This document shows positions 28,101 to 32,377 of a stretch of DNA of 32,377 nt, piece after piece. The position numbers and the translations under genes are program-made. Each line of letters starts with the position of its first letter. The first letter of the stretch is position 1. A model generated the notes under the pieces. That model searched no databases, was not told the DNA's origin, and was given only the letters and a program-made list of their open reading frames with translations. The DNA is from Plantago elongata (taxonomy: Eukaryota; Streptophyta; Magnoliopsida; Lamiales; Plantaginaceae): assembly GCA_036897095.1 (NCBI GenBank), contig JAYMSP010001421.1:1-32377 (forward strand). Direction: 5' to 3'.

Positions 28101-28560
28101 TCAATCTCCAATGATAGTCCCTATGCCTGCTCTTGTTGCAAATTTGACTTTTAAGTGGAATGCTGACGTGACTGCTCTAAATTGATTCAACGCGGGCCTG
28201 CCTATTATCACATTGTATTCACAGGGAGTTTTAGTGACTACAAATGGAACTTTTTTATTGACCCTGGTTGGGGCTTCCCCAATAGAAACATCCAAGTACA
28301 ATATTCCACGTGGTATGATCCGGAACACTCCGAACGCTATGAGGTTTGTAGTCACTAGTAGCAACCCTTTCAGCTAAGTTGCATTTTTCTAACGATACTC
28401 ATGTAGAGAATGTTGGATGACGCTCTAGTGTCGATCAAGATTCTTGTTATTTCATAACCTGCAATGACCATCTCATACCAACGGTACATCTGGGTCATGA
28501 TGTTTGAAACTGGTTTAATCAAGTTTATCTCTTCCTCGTCGACTATTCTCAAAGATCATG
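28101..28560 (-). pseudogene. Tat aspartic protease with altered DTG
   Basis: On the minus strand YEMVIAGYEITRILIDTRAS continues SNILYMSIVRKM (28370-28552). The catalytic D-T/S-G is DTR, a Gly to Arg change caused by GGA to AGA. After a stop, GVFRIIPRGILYLDVSIGEA and PFVVTKTPCEYNVIIGRPAL continue to FHLKVKFATRAGIG (28101-28364). These are the flap and C-terminal landmarks 'YNxIxGRPxLNxxxAxxSxxHLxxKFPT' of this lineage. Non-functional. Confidence 0.88.
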
Positions 28561-28919
28561 TTGTCGCATCTCTAGCATTCCTGCTATCACTACCAGTTGG
28601 TCCCCCCAGCTATGATGTGAATCCTCCCATGGATGACCAGTTTTTCTCCTTATAAGCTGGTCGACTGTTCAAATAGGCCACACGGGCTGCTTTTAGTGGT
28701 GGGCTCCGGGATTTCCTTTGTTCCTGGTGTTCATGTCAACTAGGGGGTCCAGGTGGAGAATTCTTTCTCTTCGGTGTATAGGAACACCTGTGGTTGTCTT
28801 ATCGAGGCTTTTCATAACTTTTCTTTTGATTAGGGCTTGGCTTTGGGGTTCTTCTAGGAGAATCTTCCCTTAGCTCCCTTCCTCGGGGCTCCTCCAATCA
28901 ATTCATTTTTCCATTCTCA

Positions 28920-30865
28920 TTCTCAGGCTTCCTCATGATGTAATCTTCTAACTACCCTAGTTCAATTAACTTTTGAATCTCTTGTCTCAAATGTACACAT
29001 TTTCCAGTAGATTGTCTACATTGTTTATGAAAATGGCAGTATTCATTTGAGTTCTTTGTGAACCTAGTTTCTCGATATTTTGTAGGCCATTCAAATGGGA
29101 TCCCCTGACTTTGCATGATGGTGAGAATGTGTTCCTTTGGAGCTTTGAGATCAACATAATTCATGTACATTCTCTAAGGGGACTTTCTCCGTTCCTCCAC
29201 TTTTTCTCTTTTATCAATTGTTCTACAAGGGTCTCGTCGTTGTCCGCTCAACTTGTTTTCTGCCTCAAGTTTCTCTTCTCCGACTTTGGGTCTTACAGTT
29301 ACTTTTCCCAAGGTCTCATGCGTACTCAAGAACTTCTTGACCATGTCGCTGAGATCTCTTCTGTGGTGATTTCTGCATCAACTAGCTTGTAACGGAATTC
29401 TGTGTTTCGAGAATTTTCTCCCAATCTAAACACCTGATCCTTCATGGAGTGTGGTTCAGCTAATAGAGCAGCTTTCTCAAACGTTCTTATATAAGATTAG
29501 AGGCTATCATCTTCTCGTTGAACGATTTCTGACATATAGTTTATCAGGCGTGTAATCTCAATGAAATTCTCGAACCGCATGGTGAATTTTACAATTAACT
29601 GGCTCTAAGAGGTGATAGAATCTCCGGCGAGATGTTTCAACAATTCATGGCAAAACCATACAAAGTCCTTGGAAATTTTTGGGCCATGACATTCTTTGTG
29701 ATTCCGACTCCACAGATAGATGATTCGAAGCGAGTCCTGTAACTTATAGGGCAAGAGGTCCCTTCATAGACCTCTTTCGAACTTGCTATGGTCATTCCTA
29801 GAGGTAATCGGGTATTCCTCATTTCAGGACAGAGGGGATTCACTGAGTGTCCATATTTGACAAGTCTCTTGATTGGGTCAAGGCCTCTAACTTCCCACTC
29901 TCTTCTTCCAAAGCTTTTTCATGAATCTTAACCTGCTCCTTGAGTATATCCTTTTCACTTCGATTTTCTTCTCTGAGATAAGACCTGTTGCTTCTTGACC
30001 GACTATGTCTTCTTTACTCATTCATGTCAGGACTTCATCCTCTATTTGGATATGAATTTTCCCTCCTGGTGATATGAGAATGTGACTTGCTACATTCATA
30101 CCGGTATCTTCTTCGGTGCTCAGGAGGGGTGTTGTCATGGTAACGATGATTCTGAGCAGAAGACTCGGCCGGGATTTTCTTGTTAAGCTTTTTGCAGGTT
30201 TGTGGGAAGGCTCTTTGACTGAGCGCTCTCTTTCTATCCAATATGTTCCTTAAATGTTCCCTGGGTCTCTGAATTCGTCTTTCCTCACCTTCCACGAGGT
30301 TAAGTGTCTAGAGTGAAGGGATTCCGAAGGGTATTTTGATGATGGGATTCCTCGTTGGCCTAGCAGGCTCAACTATCTCTAGTTCTGGATCTATTTCCTC
30401 AATTGATTACTAGACCTACCAAATTTCTCGTTATCATCTCCAGCGCTGCTTGGAGCAAAAGTATTTGGTCCTCGGCATATCCAGATAACAGCATATCTGC
30501 GATGATTTGAGGAAAAATCTTTGAAGGACTGACTTGGATAGAGTTGGTAGGTGGCCCTTGATTCTGCAATTGTCATTCATTAGTCGAGAGACTAGTCTCT
30601 TGACCATCATGCTCGTCATACTCATAAAGGGGAGTTAAGTTGTTGATTCAGTGGTTGGATCTTGTTCTTGCCTATCCCTCCGACCCGCATCGGACATAGT
30701 AGTGCCATTTCGTGATGGTTTTCATATTTCTTGGGTCGGAGGTGGAGCTACTCTAACTGTACGTCTTCTGGTTGGAGTATTTTTGATTACTCGTGCTCTA
30801 GTCGAAGTTACTCCCCGGGCCGGAGTACGTCCTTTGGTAGCAACTTGTATTGTAGCAGGAGCCAT
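28920..30865 (-). pseudogene. gag: Tat gag, degenerate
   Basis: The start ATG at 30865 (minus) lies 28 nt after the primer-binding site and gives MAPATIQVATKGRTPARGVT. Basic sequence follows (EGEERRIQRPREHLRNILDR, about 30295). The capsid part is at 29637-29843: MNPLCPEMRNTRLPLGMTIA, GTSCPISYRTRFES and AQKFPRTLYGFA, matching the 'NPFTxEIxxxxxPxxFKxPxxxxYDGTxDPxxHLxxF..FxxxLxGxA' pattern. The zinc-binding end at 28952-29170 reads EYCHFHKQCRQSTGKCVHLR then QEIQKLIELG, the Tat 'YCxFHxxxGHxTxxCxxLKxxIExLI' motif with the central Gly-His changed. Many frameshifts and stops between. Confidence 0.85.
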
Positions 30866-30892
30866 GGATTTTCATTCAAAAGGAAAAAAAAA

Positions 30893-30911
30893 TTCCCATA
30901 GACGGCGCCAA
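30893..30911 (-). other. Primer-binding site of the Tat element
   Basis: Minus strand TTGGCGCCGTCTATGGGAA, two bases inside the LTR end. TTGGCGCCGTC is the form seen in Grande/RIRE2-type Tat elements rather than the initiator-Met type of the other elements here. Confidence 0.88.
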
Positions 30912-30913
30912 TA

Positions 30914-31755
30914 TGAGAGTGTATAAAACTGGTTAAGACAAAGTTTGCGGATCCAGGAAAGGATAGTGCTTCTTAGTTCTTTGAGCGGGTTGTATCGTGC
31001 AGGTGGGGAAGTGTTAGTTCGTAAAGGTCAAAGTCTTGGTATGCCTAGGTCAGTCAGAAGATCAACAAGTTCAGGTATTCTTCCGAGTTCTGAGTCAAGG
31101 GATGGGTCCATGGTAATAATGAGTCCGAGGAAGCTCTAAAATTATGGTGAGACTTGGGTCCGAGGAAGCACTGGTCTGAGGGGAGAGTGTTCCGAGGAGC
31201 TTTTCACATGAATACTGCATTATAGAAAAGGAGAAGGGAGTTAGACCCTTTTGGGTCGAATTGCCTAGGACAAATCGGGCTCGGACTTTACGTGTTTAGA
31301 GGTTGAAGAGCTCGGGCTCGGTCCTCTAAAGTCTAGAGAGTAGTATATTGAGTGGTAGGTGCTTACAGTTATGAGGCATAAATTCCTTGTATTTATAGGG
31401 TAATCCCACCCGAGGTTTGGCTCTAACAACTCAGAGTTGTGTCGGGTTAACGGTATGGAGACACATAGTGCCGGAACTAGGAGGCGCGTCTCCAGCACGG
31501 ATCCAAGTACGGTTATTAGGGACTGACGTCATAAAGTACGTCTCAAGTTGGAATAACATCGGACCGGACCAAGATCAACTAGGATATCGCCTCAGTTCTT
31601 GGTCCAGTGAGCCAAGTCTTATTGCCTTGGAACATTATTTTTGGGTCGGCGCTTTGTTCTTTGAGTCGGAACTGTTGGTACACGTCCTAGCTTGAGGAAT
31701 CATCTTAGTGCGTCTTCGATCGATTAGAGCGGGGAGGGACTTAATAGTACATATA
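30914..31755 (-). repeat. 5' LTR of Tat element H (U5, R and part of U3)
   Basis: Starts TGAGAGTG on the plus strand, beside the primer-binding site. 31222-31755 is the direct copy of 18353-18894. The match stops at 31755 because a copia LTR is inserted; the left LTR continues ATCATATGCCACC there. The rest of this LTR should lie beyond the insertion, outside the window. It contains the sense TATA box at 31390. Confidence 0.85.
31390..31397 (-). promoter_or_regulatory. Sense TATA box in the Tat 5' LTR
   Basis: Minus strand CCTATAAATACAAGG, at the same place as 18525-18532 in the other LTR. Transcription would start some 30 nt further and run through about 450 nt of leader to the primer-binding site. 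Confidence 0.7.
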
Positions 31756-32377
31756 TGTTGGTCCACATAACGACAAAGGAAAAGACTAAAGGGGGGAGGG
31801 GTGAATAGTCTTTTCAAACATTCATCGATAAACAGTCATTCTCAGAAACTGGGAGGATTCTGATACTTAGATTCAGAGAGCGGAAGACTTTATGCGATAG
31901 ATAAACGTGATTATGCTTTGCAATAATAATGTGTGTGTATGTAATGCTAGAATCTAAATACAACAAAGTAAATAACACATCAGATTATAGTGGTATCTGG
32001 AGGTGGTGTAATCCTCCAACTAATCCACTCGACCTTTCTGAGACCTGGAATTCACTAAAACATATAATTGAGTTCACCTTACTATAAATTTTATTCTAAG
32101 AACACTTCAAACAAATGGTTCCCAACCAAATGTTCCCCCTTAGTTTTTCCCTAACTCCTAGAGTCTAGTATTTCCTGTACTCAAGATAACCTTGGAGCTT
32201 TTCCTTGATTTCCCAAACCAAGTACTTCTTGTACTGCCCACCTTGATGGTGTTGGTTATATGTTGATTGTCTGGTAAGCTTCTCTTATAACTTTTTAGCT
32301 ATGTTTTCAGAGAGCTTAAAGAGATTACACTACTTGATATACTTATTCAGTATATGGTAGGTTCTCCTTTCTGACCC
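31756..32377 (-). mobile_element. Copia LTR (type A) inserted in the Tat LTR, runs off the window
   Basis: Plus strand TGTTGGTCCACATAACG.., the reverse complement of an LTR ending GTGGACCAACA. Along its whole visible length it aligns, inverted, with 5235-5857. No primer-binding site is found left of 31756, so this is the 3' LTR of a minus-strand copia element extending to the right, or a solo LTR. It is younger than the Tat element it interrupts. Confidence 0.9.

Larger units (their letters stand above)
18353..31755 (-). mobile_element. Tat-lineage Ty3/gypsy retrotransposon with antisense ORF (element H)
   Basis: A direct repeat pairs 18353-18894 with 31222-31755 (about 530 bp, highly similar) and brackets a minus-strand gag-protease-RT-RNase H-integrase set. 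The primer-binding site TTGGCGCCGTCTATGGGAA and the gag ATG lie just inside the right LTR. This primer site, the gag motif YCHFHKQCRQSTGKC and the RT context are characteristic of the Tat lineage (Grande, RIRE2, Retand, Ogre relatives). Pol ends at 24257. Beyond it, toward the 3' LTR, lie a 65-bp tandem array and an accessory ORF on the opposite strand. The right LTR is cut by a copia LTR at 31756. The left LTR has lost its last 300 bp at the microsatellite. All genes are broken. Confidence 0.9.

Noticed and set aside
30651-30926. Plus-strand ORF of 91 codons
   Set aside because: It is the shadow of the minus-strand Tat gag start (MAPATIQVATKGRTPARG..) and ends at the primer-binding site.

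Overview
The window looks like nuclear DNA of a flowering plant. Almost everything recognisable is a degenerate long-terminal-repeat (LTR) retrotransposon or a small plant transposon. There is no intact host gene, no prokaryotic operon signal, and no tRNA or rRNA gene that looks functional. The species cannot be named from the sequence. All assignments come from reading protein motifs, repeat pairs, primer-binding sites (PBS) and target-site duplications (TSDs) by eye; no database was searched.

Layout, left to right. (A) About 512-2994, minus strand: remnant of a Ty3/gypsy-like element with an LTR pair, a PBS and a polypurine tract, but no recognisable gag-pol body. (B) 2995-4880: AT-rich sequence without identifiable genes. 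(C) About 4880-10827, plus strand: a Ty1/copia element. It has a 5' LTR, PBS, gag, a long gag-protease spacer, protease and the start of integrase, then a second, very different LTR. A 459-bp hAT-type element sits in gag between perfect 8-bp TSDs, and a tRNA-derived SINE sits in the second LTR. (D) 10828-12690: AT-rich, no convincing genes. (E) About 12690-16835, plus strand: a chromovirus-like Ty3/gypsy element with PBS, gag, protease, reverse transcriptase (RT), RNase H and integrase. It is cut off near its C-terminal tail. (F) 17468-17997: a Cassandra-like miniature retrotransposon (TRIM) whose LTR carries a 5S-rRNA-like segment. (G) 18212-18352: a hairpin with microsatellite arms and loop. 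(H) 18353-31755, minus strand: a large Tat-lineage Ty3/gypsy element. (I) 31756 to the right edge: a copia LTR inserted into the 5' LTR of H. It is of the same family as the 5' LTR of C, in opposite orientation.

Element H is the most interesting object. Its sense genes (gag, protease, RT, RNase H, integrase) run on the minus strand from 30865 down to 24257. Between the end of pol and the 3' LTR lie an array of ten to eleven 65-bp repeats and an accessory ORF on the opposite strand (20032-23324, plus). The LTR carries a sense TATA box (minus strand) and a separate antisense G-box plus TATA box (plus strand) pointing into the accessory ORF, followed by a short intron-like sequence. Antisense ORFs and satellite-like tandem repeats in the 3' untranslated region are known for the Tat lineage. 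The promoter arrangement and the two-hairpin repeat unit seen here deserve checking.

All retrotransposon genes are broken by stops and frameshifts, and several have lost catalytic residues. The nesting gives a relative order: the hAT element arrived after C, the SINE after the LTR it occupies, and the copia LTR at 31756 after H.
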